This document shows positions 1 to 12,898 of a stretch of DNA of 26,064 nucleotides, in pieces. The position numbers and the translations under genes are program-made. The DNA comes from Azolla pinnata (lineage: Eukaryota; Streptophyta; Polypodiopsida; Salviniales; Salviniaceae), in contig JBBBWG010006736.1 of the NCBI GenBank assembly GCA_037176905.1, positions 1 to 26,064 of the forward strand, in the 5' to 3' direction. Below the pieces are notes generated by a model. That model did not search any database. It saw only the letters and a list, made by a program, of their open reading frames with translations, and was not told where the DNA came from. Position 1 is the stretch's first letter. Each line of letters begins with the position of its first letter.

Positions 1-264
1 TCCATACATACATCCACACATCCATACATCCACATACACATACATGCACACATCCATCCATCCATCCATACATACATTCACACATCCATCCATCCATCCA
101 TACATACATCCACACATCCATACATCCACATACACATACATGCACACATCCATCCATCCATACATACATACATCCACACATCCATACATACCATGTATGT
201 ATGTGCACACCCACATACCTACACACACACCATCCATACATACATACATGCACAAATGCATACA
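1..264. repeat. CATC/CATA/CACA microsatellite block
   Basis: The block is a compound simple repeat of CATC, CATA and CACA tetranucleotides with short mixed units such as ACATCCACAC. The top strand is almost free of G. All three frames look open over short stretches only because the repeat lacks stop codons, so these are not genes. It lies upstream of the ubiquitin-S27a gene and may continue beyond the left edge of the window. Confidence 0.9.
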
Positions 265-516
265 TATCATGTATGTATGCACATTGGCCACCATCACATG
301 GAAACGCCTCACACACATTCCCACATGACACATACGTATACCAATGCAGAAAGCAGCGTATGGACATGCATGCATATACACACATCCGGATACCATGTAT
401 GTATGTACATTGGCCACCATCACATGGAAGCATGACTGACACACACCCACATGACAACACACTTATATAATGCGGAAAACAGCGTATGGACCATGCGTGA
501 TGAGCACGCATGCATG
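265..516. repeat. 126-bp tandem duplication, two diverged copies
   Basis: Two copies lie head to tail with a constant offset of 126 bp. ATTGGCCACCATCACATGG occurs near 283 and again near 409. AATGCAGAAAGCAGCGTA at 343 matches AATGCGGAAAACAGCGTA at 469. The copies differ by scattered substitutions. The second contains TATATAA at 464-470, which the first lacks. The repeat ends about 285 bp before the S27a start codon, so it may lie in that gene's distal promoter. Confidence 0.8.
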
Positions 517-640
517 CATGTATACATGCGTGCACACATGCATGCATACATCATGTATGTATGTATGTATGTATGTACGTATGTGCGTGTGTATGTATGT
601 ATGTGTGTGTGCGTGCATGTATGTATGTGACGGTGCAGAT
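505..640. repeat. TGTA/TATG microsatellite, complementary to the left block
   Basis: This is a run of GTAT, GTGT and GCATGTAT units. Its sequence type is the reverse complement of the CATA-rich block at 1-264, so the two flanks of the 126-bp duplication form a loose inverted repeat. No gene is visible here. Confidence 0.75.
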
Positions 641-673
641 ATGGTTTTGTCCGGACAAGTGTGAAACCTGAGT

Positions 674-682
674 AAACCCTAA
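674..682 (+). promoter_or_regulatory. telo-box upstream of S27a
   Basis: AAACCCTAA lies about 120 bp before the S27a start codon. Telo-boxes of this form are common near the transcription start of plant genes for ribosomal proteins and other translation components. The position and the downstream gene fit that role. The match is only nine bases, so function is inferred. Confidence 0.55.
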
Positions 683-801
683 TTCTCCACCACGGAGACG
701 ACGACGATATAGAGACGAATGCTCTGCTCTCTCCGTTCCTGTTGCGGCTGCGGTGCGAGCGACGAAGGAATCTGTCTGGAGCTTCGACTGCGTCGCGCAA
801 G

Positions 802-2131
<1,330 letters not shown>

Positions 2132-3195
2132 ATTTTGGGGCTCTTTTCTAAGCCGTGGACTACGTTTCCTTTGTTGAACTTTAGGGTTTCGGTTTCGTGT
2201 TTGTTTGGTTTTTGGATGAGAGTACGTTGCGCACGCAGTTTTCATTCTATCTGCTTATATACCCTGACATTACGTTGAAGATGTATTCATTTTCATTAAT
2301 AGATGAACTGTGATCATATCTGCTAACCCTTTATAATTTTGTATATCTTGTGTGCAAACAAGTACAGTCGATTTTTAGTTTTTTCTTGTATTTATGCGTA
2401 TGTCTATCTGGAATGTAAGATCAATTTCTTCTCTTGATCTTCATTGTAATGTTGCTGAGGATTGTCATTGTGTAATGTAGCTGCTGTATAGTTTTGTATA
2501 TCTCGTTTGTAAATATTTAACAGTTACTTTTCAGTCTTTTTCTGTTTGTGCGTATGTTTATCCAGATCCTAAGGCAGATTCTTCCCTGTTCTCGTCTTAT
2601 AGTTAGTGTTGTGTGGCATTTGGAGCAAGATACTACCACCAATGTGGTTGAGTGCGATTGCTATCCTGAAATTGGCATGGTTTAAAATGCATGTGTAAAG
2701 AGTTGTATGAATTACTTGAGATAATTGAAATGGTCAATTATCTGGAGTTCAATTACTGGACTTCTATGTGTATAGGTGAATAATTATACATTCTCCAAGT
2801 TCCCCCAAATCTTGTTGATATTCCACATCTTGAATTTGAATTCACAAGTTTACCCATTTTACAGATTCTTCAACTTTGACAATCCTTTTGATGTTTATTT
2901 TCGTGTGATGAAATCTTGAGCATTTATTATTCTACTTCGTTCGCTGAAGTTGGTTAATTCCCGAGTTTAAGTAATGCCCGTGTGAAATACAATTCGATCA
3001 TAGGTTGATGAATAATGGCATTCATGTTCCTTAACCAGGAAGATACTGGAGCAAGTTTCCCAATTATACAACTTTTTCAATCCTTTTGATGATTTTCATT
3101 TGGTTCATCTGAACAGCGCATTCATAATCCTTAACCAGGCAAGATACTGAAGCTTACAACGATGAGCAGAGCAGTTATATATACAAAAGAGCTGT
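2132..3195. other. intergenic region between convergent S27a and EXO84
   Basis: This is AT-rich DNA holding the 3' UTR of S27a (its end is not visible) and the terminal flank of EXO84. Two old local duplications show. GTATATCT...TGCGTATGT at about 2341 recurs near 2496, an offset of about 155 bp. CTTAACCAGG followed by AAGATACTG occurs near 3031 and again near 3131. CAATCCTTTTGATG occurs near 2880 and again near 3079. No coding sequence was found. Confidence 0.6.
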
Positions 3196-3201
3196 TTTAT
3201 T
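3196..3201 (-). terminator. AATAAA polyadenylation signal for EXO84
   Basis: On the minus strand AATAAA lies about 500 bp downstream of the EXO84 stop codon. It is a candidate poly(A) signal, with the 3' UTR running from 3698 down to about 3175. Plant signals are degenerate, so this is tentative. Confidence 0.35.
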
Positions 3202-3698
3202 CACATAAAGAATATGAAGGTCATAATCGAAACGAAGATACACAGGAGTATACAACTCTTCTTTACATATACAAAGCACTTGTAAACATGTGGCATGAAA
3301 AAGAATACTGTACACAAGTGCCATGTGAAAGTGTGTAACTCTGTTTGGTGCTGCTACCACAAGAAGCTATGACTTGACTATTATACATGCTGAAGGAGAT
3401 CTTCAGAAGCGTATCTGTACAGAAATCCCCCGTAAGTTTTTGCCACCTGTAGCACTACTAGCTCAAGGATAAGAAGGCACCTGACCTGTGTTCATTTGAA
3501 CACATTCCATGAGTTCTTAATTTGTGGTGTTATTCTGCCTGCGGAGCAGAGTTTGTTATTGGGATTTCAATGAACCACAATTGAATGATCGCGTGGGAAC
3601 ATCTCTCTGCCAATTTGTTGTTGCCAAGGAGCCAAATATCATCCCCCTTCATGATAAATTTGATAATCTTGTCGAAGCGCCCCCAAAAGCCTTTTCGG

Positions 3699-6600
3699 TT
3701 AAGTATCTTCAGGTTCAGAACCAGAATTTCTTCCATTTGGGAGATCATCATTCATCAACCTACGGATGCAGTTTTGTGCAGCGCTCTGAAACCAGTCGTC
3801 ATCGGGCAAACTTCTACACACATCAGTGGAACTAAAAAGCTGAGAACAAGTGAGGAGCAACATGCAAGCAAATGTTTCAACTCATAGTAAATTAGCAGTA
3901 TGTACCTTTGAGCGTCTGGCCCGTGCATGCTTCGTGCATTGCTAATAACATTGTTCACGAGTGCTTCCAATGATCGATTCATGAAGTGTCCATTGCAAGC
4001 CACTTGCCGTATAAAATGCATGTCCAGCACGAACTGGTCCATCAAAATCGTAGTTTTAGACAGAAATACACCAAATATCTAGAATCACACAAATCCCAGA
4101 AGCTTGAAACAAATATATACACACTTGCTGCAACCCAGATGGGCCTAAGTCATTGTCCATGCTTGCTCCAGATTCCTGCTCACATAATATGTAATTTGCA
4201 AAGGTCTTTACTAGTTTGTTCATGAGCACCTTGACGCCTTTGTTTTCCAGAACATCGGCAGAAATGCCCTTCAGCTCCTGCACTTTAAAGAACAGGTCCT
4301 ACAGGTAGAAACGATTTAAAATGTTAAAATAATTGATGATGGAAAAACATGTTTTTGTGATTCTATTGCTTTATTCGCTACGGAAATTAACACAAATTTG
4401 CTCTTATTCTTTGATAATATTGCTATGGAAATTAACGTGATTCTGCTCTTATTCTTTAATTTTATTGCTTTCATTAGCTACTGCACTGTTGATACAGTCA
4501 GCTGCCCTCTGAAATTTTGATCACTAGACCGGTATAGTCTACAATAGTCATCGGCATCCTAACAGTTCCTTTCTCTAGCCACATAACAGCATGATAGGAT
4601 ATGACCTGAAAGAAAGGAGAGGGCATCGACCCCTCATTGACACCATTATTATCCATTTTGATGTAGTCATCAGCAGATAATGCTGATACATCTCCCTTAA
4701 AAACGAGCTCTACCACTTTATTTCCACAATAATAATCTCTGATCCTTTCTGTTGCTCCCTGTAATCTTCTCCTCCACCATTTCCTGACAGTCCCCTGTTG
4801 TGAAGGAAAAAACTTTGTGACTGTCTGAGGGAGTAGCTTCTCTTGAAGAGAAAATGCATTCGCCAGTATCCCTATTTGTTCAGTCTCCAATTTGGCTACT
4901 TGGACATTGATTTTGTCATTCCTTTCCAACTCCTGTACAGAAGGTAGAGCTCTCATCAGGACCTCAACATAAGATTCGAAGAGGTGCGCAGAGTTATTTA
5001 AAAGAGTTTCTTCCAGTTGCTTGTCTATCAAACGAGCCACCTCGTCAAAATGTTTCTGCGTTCAAAAAAGGTGGCTTAACTGTTAGTTAAAACAGTTAGA
5101 GTAGCTTAAATCTCACTCTAAGCCAAGCAGACTTTGATTACATTTTAAATACAATAACAAGCACAAAGATAATTTGCAGCGACCTGCTTGCAACTAGAAA
5201 TACATAAATGAAACAAACATAGGCTAGAGGCACAGAAGAAAACGCAAAACATCAACTCACCTCGATCAATTGGTACAATTTTGAGGCACTAGCTGATAAA
5301 TGTATTTGTGGTGGAATGTCTGATAAGGGAGAGCCCATCAATTTTGATGCTGGAGGAACTCTCCAATCATCTAAAGCTGCACTAGCAGTGACACTCTCAT
5401 TAATACGTTCCATATCATCTTCAATCATTTTTCGAATCTTTGGCCTGAAAGATTTGGAGAATGCATGACATAAATATAATCCTTGCGCCTCTAATAATGC
5501 GCAATACCCTAAAGAAGTCCTTACACACATTGCTAATACATGCAGAGCACCAGGTGTTGTAGAGTAAAATCCGATGTACTTCTCTATAATAGACGAAAAT
5601 TTTTCTACCTCATTGGAAGCCCATAAAAAAAGCTCTGAGGTATGTCCTGATGGATTTCCAAACATTGAATGAGAATCTTTGGCAGCCTGAGATAGTGTTG
5701 AAAATACAACCCGTGAGAGGGTAGAGATATATGTATCACTCAAGTGGCTCATAGATGACTTCAACTCCTTAACCTTGGAAGCAAGTTTAGTACTGTATGT
5801 GGTTAAGAGTAAGCTGTGAGCAAGGTGGGCATCATCAAGCTTGCATAGGCCTAAAACTGCTGAACGAAGTTCATTTCCACTAGTGGAAGTGCTCTGTATA
5901 ATTTCTACATAAAGCTCTAAAAGTCTCATCTTTCTCCTAGAGACTAGTTCTTGCATTTGCTTTACAGTATACTCATTTACATGCTCGCCATCATTCTCCT
6001 CACAAATAGTTCTCTCAAGTTCAATCAAGGCATTGAATGCCTCTTCGACCCGCCTCTCTACTATCAGGGCATCGAAAGCATCGTGAGCCAGCTGATTGTG
6101 TTTTACTCTTACTGGATCATCTTCATCTGTTCCAATAACCTTACTGGTCATGCTTATTGGAAATTCCAGGCCAACATCTTGAATCAATGCATTAACTACT
6201 GCAGCCTGTTTGGAAAGAAGACTTCGCATGGTTAATATTTCCTCTCCTAAATCCGACAGTTCTCGAGAAGTTCTGTAAAAATACATTGACATAACATTTA
6301 AGTATCATATCGAATAAGCACACATCTACTATTTATTGCTGGACTTAACTTGCGGAAGATAATGTACATGAATGAGCATGTATCCCATGCCATAGACTGA
6401 GCAACATTCTAATGTACTGGTATCCCATTCAATAGACATAATTTTCCAAACCAGAAATTAAGCTTTTGTGCATCCAATTGCTTTTACTCCTCGTTGGAAG
6501 CCTAGATTATCCTCTAACTCGAAGCCCCAAGCAGATAACTGTTATTAGCATACATATCCTGAATACCAGAGACAATAAATTTATGATCCATAGTGAATCT

Positions 6601-9600
6601 TCTGTGAGGTACCGCAAGTTGTCTGTCAGGAAAAGATAGGCAGGTTGATGAGGCACACAGTGGAAGTGAAGTCATTGTCAGACTGTTTAAATGTGAACGA
6701 AATAGTAAAACTGATGGTAATAAGTTTATGTTTTAGGAAATGAGCTACACCTATATCAATGTATGCATATCTACAGTCTTACAAAGGATAATCTTTAGTC
6801 TTACAAGAGAGTAAAATGTTCAAAGCGTGTAGCTCCCATCCTGCATCCAAGAATGGTAACGAGATACTCTCAGGATCCAAGAGTCCCAGAACACTTTCAT
6901 ATCGATACCAAATCAAAGATTTAAGTTTGTAATCATAACTGGAATGAGATGCAGTGAATCAAGCACAAACACGTAAGAAGAATTAGAAAGGTTATGGAGA
7001 TCTTTGGAAACTACATTATGATGTTGGAATGTCATTATCCTGACAAAATCCACATGTAAAGAAAACGCATTTGTTGGTCAGCTGATCCTCGTTAAATATC
7101 AGAATTCTATCCTATGAAGTATGTAGACTTGGATCAGCTGTTCTCCTTAAGTCTGTGGGATGTTCTTAAGAAAAGCAAAGCTCAATTCCTTCTAACCACC
7201 AGATAAACAGCAGAACCCAGAAATGTGTTTCTGAGATAGAATATACTACAAAGAAACAGATAGACTCAAACATTAGAAAAGTATGTCTATCGGATTGATC
7301 ACTTACTGCATAAAAGCTCCATAGTTAGCATAAACGTTTTGATATAACTCCTCGAGTGAAGCTTCTCTCAACTTTATCAACTGTGCATGTAACCTCCTGA
7401 CACTCTGATATAATGAGAAAAGTTAAATACAAGAACAGTCTTGGAAATGAAAGATGCAATACAATAAAAAATGTAAATATACTAAAATCAATCCCAATAT
7501 ATGAATGCAATACATTACTTATTATCGGATGGCAATGTTCCTTCGAAAGCTCAAACCTCACTGTATGCCACTGTATGCCTACAATTCTTGGAATCTATGA
7601 CTGTACCGTAAAGCTTGGCTAATGACGAGTGTCATATATGTGATAGAGATGAATGGTTACATAGATGTGCATCCCTAACTCTGTGAGTGAGTCTTCAGCC
7701 AAAGTGCAGAGAAAGAGGTCTTGAGAAGGGACAAGGTATTCACGAGAATGCATAACATACTCAGTCCCGATCATTGTATGCCCTGACTTGCCATTGCAAT
7801 ACCTCATTCAAGCTATTTCCAACAGGAGGCCAATAGTTCAACCGTCCTCTCAAGGCATCGTTCAATGTACTTGAGGATCACACTAGCACCATCACAGCCC
7901 TTGCTATAGAGATGGTAATCATTATAAACATTCACACATAAGCACATCACACATTTGTCGAGATGGTTATGATAAATAATTAAATCTCCTGCCCCCATTT
8001 TAAATGCTATCTTCAGCAATGACCAAAAAACGTTTGATTTACTGGGATTGATCCAGTATTTGCCAATGCTATTGCATACAGAGTGAGTCACAAGAACACA
8101 CCACAAGCCCCTTAGTACATTCAGTCGGCCAAGCCAGCAACTTAAACACAAAACTTTACACCAACTCAACGTTTTACAATGATTCCACCTCTTCAACTGT
8201 TTCCAAGCAATGCTTACAAAGATTTCATCCACCAGAACTTGATCCAGTCTGCAAGTCAAAATGCTTCGATCGGATAACGAAGGTCATTTCTCCTCAATGA
8301 GGATACATTGATTATTCAGGAGTTCCAATCCACCAAGCCTCCAGCCATCACGCTTATTATAATCACCTTGGGCAATGTATGTTTGATTGTGTTCATTTTT
8401 CACCTCTACTTATCAAATGCTACGAGGAGAGTCTTCATGTGTTTGATTTTATGTCATGTCATGCTTATAGCATGATGCTTTCCTTAGACTTCTTCAATTT
8501 TCTTTTCGGTTCCATGGCTTGTATTTGACTCATCAAAGAACATCATGAAATCCTTCGAAAAGCAATCTGTTACATGTGCCGTTACGCTATATGGGACACA
8601 TCCAGTTGGTTGGAAGAAATTAGAAAGTGAATCATGCCATCCATTGTTTTGATGATCCTAGAAGACCGAAAAGAATTATATTTCAGATAGTAGGAAGATA
8701 TACCTAAAAGGCACAAGAGTCTTTGTAACAGATGACAAAAACAAATAAGATAAGTTCATGCTACCAGAAAAACGCACAATGCATGATAAGTGGTAGTTTA
8801 TGGAACTATCTAAAACTTTAAAATTATACTTTGGAAATGTAAAGGATATCTATGGGACATAGGCTCGAGATTAAGTGAGATAAATCAAAGTATACACATC
8901 ACACTTTTCTCTAAAACTTGGGAACATGAAACCAAAGATATACTTCAATTTTGATATCTATAGGTGGATACAGCTAAAGGAGGAGTGGCATGTATATACT
9001 GTGAGGGCTCTGAAGATTACATTCAAACTTGCAAGTATAATAATCATAGAAGTAAGGATAGGTTTTATTTACTGTGTTTTTATATTCCTCGTAAAGGCTA
9101 TTTTGTTTGAGCTTGATCATCATGATCCTTTCTCCGATATTTGTGCCAGACATACTTATGAGAAGATTGAGAAGGGTTGGTTTTTAGAGATTCTAATACT
9201 AGATTTGGGAGTTATCAAAATGAGAAGTGGACGATGATGCAATGATTGCCAATTTGACCTGTGACTCAGAAGATTGTAATGTGTCAGATTATGTAGGCTT
9301 CTCAGCCATATGCTTAGCTGCACAAATTTATGGTCTATATGTTTTTCCGAGGACAAGTGTATTAATTCATCATCCCAGGCTGGGTAGGAGGAATCAAGGT
9401 GACAATTTATTTGCGGTGAGAACATTCAAAACCGCCTTTCATAACGCAACTATCCCACTCAACCACTCTCTCACTCTATGTTAGATATACTCATTATTCC
9501 ACCCTGAAAGTGACCACAAATGACATACAATACAAATGAAAGTTATAAGGCATGAGGAAAAGCCATTTTGCGAGCCCAAACATTTGTGGGAGCCTAACTT

Positions 9601-10228
9601 CCTAGTTAGATGAGGTCTATGTATGAACGTTGATGGTATTAGATTATATTTATAAGCCTATCTATTAGGTTAGGTATGGCTAAGCTGATAGCGCAGGGCC
9701 GGTTAAACTTCATGTAGTGCCATGACATTTGGACTCCTGTTAATGGTAGGCCTTCTGGAGACGGTACAACTACCCTTGAAAAACATATATATACGCATAG
9801 CCAAGGCTAAGCTTATACATACCACTGACCACTAGCAAATATTCATCTGGAGTTTTTCTAGATCACCATCTATGCTGCCTCGCAATTTTCTAGGCTATGG
9901 AATATATAAAGCAAAGACTCGAAAGCAGACACGCAAACACAAGCAGTCCATGAACGAAAGATAAAAGGGACAAAAAAAACTCTAGGGTACTTTCATGGAG
10001 CTAGAAATGGGAAGGGCGGTGACTAACCTTCTCACACTCTGTCTGTCTTGATGTCTCAAAGGATCCATCCATATTGAACTTCTCGATCTTCACAGCTCTG
10101 AGTTCATCAAGAAGCAAAGTTGTCTCCACATGTTGTTCTGTGGTAACATATTCCGGAACTCCGCTGCTTCTGAAAGATGCACTGCTGGTATAGGACCTCA
10201 TAGAATTCCCCCTCCGATATAATGCCAT
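3699..10228 (-). CDS. EXO84B: exocyst complex component EXO84 (EXO84B-like), seven exons
   Basis: Exons on the minus strand are 10228-10028, 7404-7307, 6272-5261, 5055-4606, 4298-4125, 4033-3906 and 3813-3699 (stop TAA), 725 aa in total. All junctions are GT-AG with matching phases. EXO84 is a subunit of the octameric exocyst, which tethers secretory vesicles to the plasma membrane. Residues near 90-115 (VYANYGAFM then TSRELSDL) match the conserved helical N-terminal region. The middle, with ALIVERRVEEAFNALIELER and CALLEAQGLYLC, is the EXO84/Vps51-like core. The C-terminal region holds YVEVLMRALPS, LSADDYIKMDNNG and PDDDWFQSA, as in plant EXO84B. Arabidopsis EXO84B, recalled as about 750 aa, is similar in length. 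ATG 10228 was chosen because the frame upstream has no ATG. The A, B and C paralogues were assigned by memory of the sequence, so paralogue identity is less certain than the family. Confidence 0.92.
6273..7306 (-). other. EXO84 intron 2 (1.0 kb)
   Basis: The donor is ATGCA|GTAAGT and the acceptor TTTTTACAG|AACTTC. The split codon reads Gln (CA plus A). The intron is AT-rich and non-coding, and I see no repeat or RNA gene in it. Confidence 0.85.
7405..10027 (-). other. EXO84 intron 1 (2.6 kb)
   Basis: The donor is GAGAAG|GTTAGT and the acceptor TATATCAG|AGTGTC, in phase 0. It is AT-rich. It contains a 148-codon open frame on the minus strand (7813-8259) and a 103-codon frame on the plus strand (8926-9237). 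Neither shows a motif or family I recognise, and both are rich in Cys, Trp, Ile and Phe, as chance frames in AT-rich DNA often are. The intron may hold a decayed mobile element, but I see no terminal repeats, target-site duplication or transposase or reverse-transcriptase motif. Confidence 0.8.
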
Positions 10229-10276
10229 TGGAGGCTGATGCACAGCAAAAAGAAGAGCCAAATAATCCTTTCACGG

Positions 10277-10315
10277 CTTCCCTCTCTCTCTTTCTCTCTC
10301 TCCCCCCCCCCTCTT
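10277..10315 (-). repeat. CT/GA-rich tract in the EXO84 5' UTR
   Basis: This pyrimidine tract (TCTCTCTC with CCCCCCCCC) lies 50-90 bases before the EXO84 start codon. On the sense strand it is a GAGAGAGA run. GA repeats are common in plant 5' leaders and core promoters. Function is inferred. Confidence 0.5.
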
Positions 10316-10945
10316 CAATATGATCTGACGACCAGAGTTTGGGCTAGAATACCGAAAACAAAGAAGCACAAGCGATCAATCTCTGGTCTTTCTTCGTCCT
10401 CGAATGTACACGACTGTAGTGCAGGCAGGAGTATCTGTAGATTTTCTTGTCCAAGGGAAGGGATACCGAGCGAAAGGAAGCCCGCAATTCAGAAATGCGA
10501 AGGCCAGTACGACGCGGAGGTCGAAATCCGGGCGAAGCTCGCTCGCCTTCTAGCGGATCGGGGGGGAGGGGCACGGAACTGGTTGTGCAGCTGTTTAGCT
10601 CCTCCTGGAGCAGGTGCGGGGCCGGGTTCAGAAGGAAAAAAAGCGGAAGAAGAAGGGAGCGCCGGATGCCCTGCAGGAGAAATGCTTCTTGCTCTGGGAC
10701 TGGACTTCGGTGGCGAAGGAGCAAGCATCGGATTGGCGATGGAGACGACGGCGGCGACGACGACGAAGAAGAAGAAGAAGAAGAAGAAGGAAATGGACCA
10801 GGTCAACAGGGAAGCGCCTTCTGCGTTCTGCTTTTTGCTTTTTGCGTTTTGCGTTTTGCGTTTTTCCCCGGTGCTTTTTGCCTTGCTTGGACTTTTGCCT
10901 TCTTTGTTCTTTGTTTTTTTTGTTTTTTGCCATCTGCTGCTTGTT
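10316..10945. other. EXO84 upstream region with GAA/CGA repeats and a TTTTGCG run
   Basis: This is GC-rich DNA upstream of EXO84. Around 10749-10790 it has CGACGACGACGAAGAAGAAG-type triplets, and around 10826-10866 repeated TTTTGCG/TTTTTGC heptamers. Several open frames on both strands span it, but they follow the triplet repeats and have no recognisable domain. It probably contains the EXO84 promoter. Confidence 0.55.
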
Positions 10946-11900
10946 GATGCTGTGGTGATGATGATCTGATGATGAATGGATCGATTCGATCGAGCCATCT
11001 GCTGGGGTGATGATGATCTGATGATGAAATGAGATCGATTCGATCGAGCCATCTGCTGGGGTGATGATGATCTGATGATGAAATGAGATCGATTCGATCG
11101 AGCCATCTGCTGGGGTGATGATGATCTGATGATGAAATGAGATCGATCGATCGAGCCACGTTTGTTGTTGCTGATGGTGAAACGAGATCGATCGAGCCAC
11201 ATTTGTTGTTGTTGTTGTTGATGAAGAAGATCGATCGAGACACATCTGCTGTTGCTGTTGCTGCTCATGATGAACGGATCGATCGGTCGACCCACGTCTT
11301 GCTTCTGCTGCTGCTGCTGATGATGATGAACAAATCGATCAGTCGCGCCGCATCTGTTGTTGTTGCTGTTGATGATGAACGGCTCGATCGATCACTCGAG
11401 CCATACGCTGAGGTGATGATGATCTGATGATGAATGGGATCGACCGATCGAGCCACGTTTGTTGTTGCTAATGATGAAACAAGATCGATCGATCAAGCCA
11501 CATTTGTTGTTGCTTATGATGAACAAGATCGATCAATCGAGCCACATTTGCTATTGTTGATGGTGAAACAGATCGATCGATCAAGACACATCTGCTGCCG
11601 TTGCTGCTGATGATGATGAACAAATCGATCACATCTGTTGATGCGCTAATGATGACGACGAACGGATCGATCGATCGAGAATCTCGGGCCATCTGCCGCT
11701 AACTGATGGAACGGATCAATCGATCGAGTTATCTGCTGACGATGAACGGAATCAGTCGGTTCAATCCGATCGAGAATCTCGGCCCATCTGCCGCTACCAG
11801 TGGAACAGATCGATCGACCGATCGAGCCATGTGCTAATGATGAACGAATCAGCAAGTCGGTTCGATCGAGAATCTCGAGCCATCTGCTGATGATGAACGG
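10946..11900. repeat. GATCGATCGAGCCA minisatellite, about 19 units
   Basis: Each unit has a GATCGATCGAGCCA core, then TCTGCTG or TTTGTTG, then GATGATGAA. The left end holds near-perfect 54-bp units: the GAGCCATCTGCTGGGG core starts at 10992, 11046 and 11100. Units then diverge to about 36-55 bp up to about 11900. The triplet-like unit content (GTT, CTG, GAT) leaves all three minus-strand frames open over 10803-11243, giving apparent ORFs of 146-268 codons that are not credible genes. The array lies about 0.7-1.7 kb upstream of the EXO84 start. Confidence 0.9.
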
Positions 11901-12650
11901 ATTGATTGGCCGGTCAGATGCGCTCTTGCGATCCCTATCCGAAGCATTGTCGCAGATCTTGCTTGTTTTCATTCATTCTTTTCTTTTCATAAATGTACGG
12001 TTCGTATGAAAAACAAACAACATGACAATACAAAAAAACCCTTGTTATCTAAAACCACTTCAAAAGTATATGTAGTCGAACCTTGTAAGGTGTTGGGAAA
12101 TACTAAAGTAACACAAATCTAACACCTCTTGGGACAAAGTTCTCATACAACATAATTGTAAAAAAACCACCAAATCAGCTTCTCCCTCTCTCTTTTTTTT
12201 TTCTTTTTTCCCTTCAAATCAGATGAGGGTGATCCCGTATCTTTCCCCCGATGTACAGATAGAGTATGTGAGGGAGCAACGTCAGGTACAACCTCATTTC
12301 CTAAACACAAGGCCTCCGATTCAGCCCTCTTCTTCTGCTTTTGCTTCTGCTTCTTCTTCTGTTGACATTTAGGCCAAATGCGCTCTTTCCAGAACTCAAG
12401 CCAGGCCTTCCGGATCGTAGCACCAATGCAGATCCTCAATAAATCTATTGTTATATCCAATATATCATCATAATATAAACTATAGGATCCACCGAGAGGA
12501 ATAAAAAGCAGATGGGTATCATATAAGCAATCCGAAACCAAAAACCAAGTTTGTCACTTAAACAAGGTTCCCAAAGATCCTAGAGTATATGAGGAGAGAA
12601 AGAATCGATCGATCGGAAGCCCCGACAACCACTGATTTAACTAACTGGAT
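11901..12650. other. non-coding region between the minisatellite and the T-rich block
   Basis: This is mostly AT-rich DNA. A minus-strand open frame at 12143-12541 (about 132 codons) contains a Lys/Gln-rich stretch from a CTTCTT/TGCTTC microsatellite at about 12330-12360. It has no ATG anywhere in it and no recognised motif, so it was not called as a gene. GATCGATCGG recurs at 12606-12615, an echo of the neighbouring minisatellite. Confidence 0.5.
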
Positions 12651-12688
12651 TTGACTTCATTCCCTTCTTTATTTCCTTTCTTGTTTTC

Positions 12689-12717
12689 TTCTTCTTCTTC
12701 TTCTTCTTCTTCTTCTT
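12689..12717. repeat. CTT trinucleotide microsatellite
   Basis: About nine uninterrupted TTC/CTT units lie at the start of a strongly T-rich block that runs to about 12960. The poly-Ser/Phe frame across it follows from the repeat. Confidence 0.8.
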
Positions 12718-12898
12718 TTTGGTTTTTGTTTTTGTTATTTGATTCCCTTTTCTCCCTCCATATGTTCATACATATCCCAAAATTTCAGCATTTGTTATTT
12801 ATTTATTCCCCCTGTTTTTTGGTTGTGAGAATACCTTTTTCTTTATTACCCCTTTTTGTTTTTTTTTACCTGAAAATTATCTTCTTGTTTCCAAACTC

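Noticed and set aside
464..470. TATATAA as the TATA box of S27a
   Set aside because: It lies about 330 bp before the start codon inside a duplicated repeat and is absent from the sister copy; distance and context do not support it.
8926..9237. 103-codon plus-strand frame in EXO84 intron 1
   Set aside because: It is antisense to the gene and Ile/Phe-rich as expected of AT-rich DNA, with no motif.
10489..11295. 268-, 205- and 146-codon minus-strand frames
   Set aside because: All three overlap the same minisatellite in different frames and contain only its repeated translation (for example ISFHHQIIITPADG).
12143..12541. 132-codon minus-strand frame with Lys/Gln-rich centre
   Set aside because: It begins at TTG, has no ATG inside, and its composition comes from a CTT/TGC microsatellite. 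No family was recognised.
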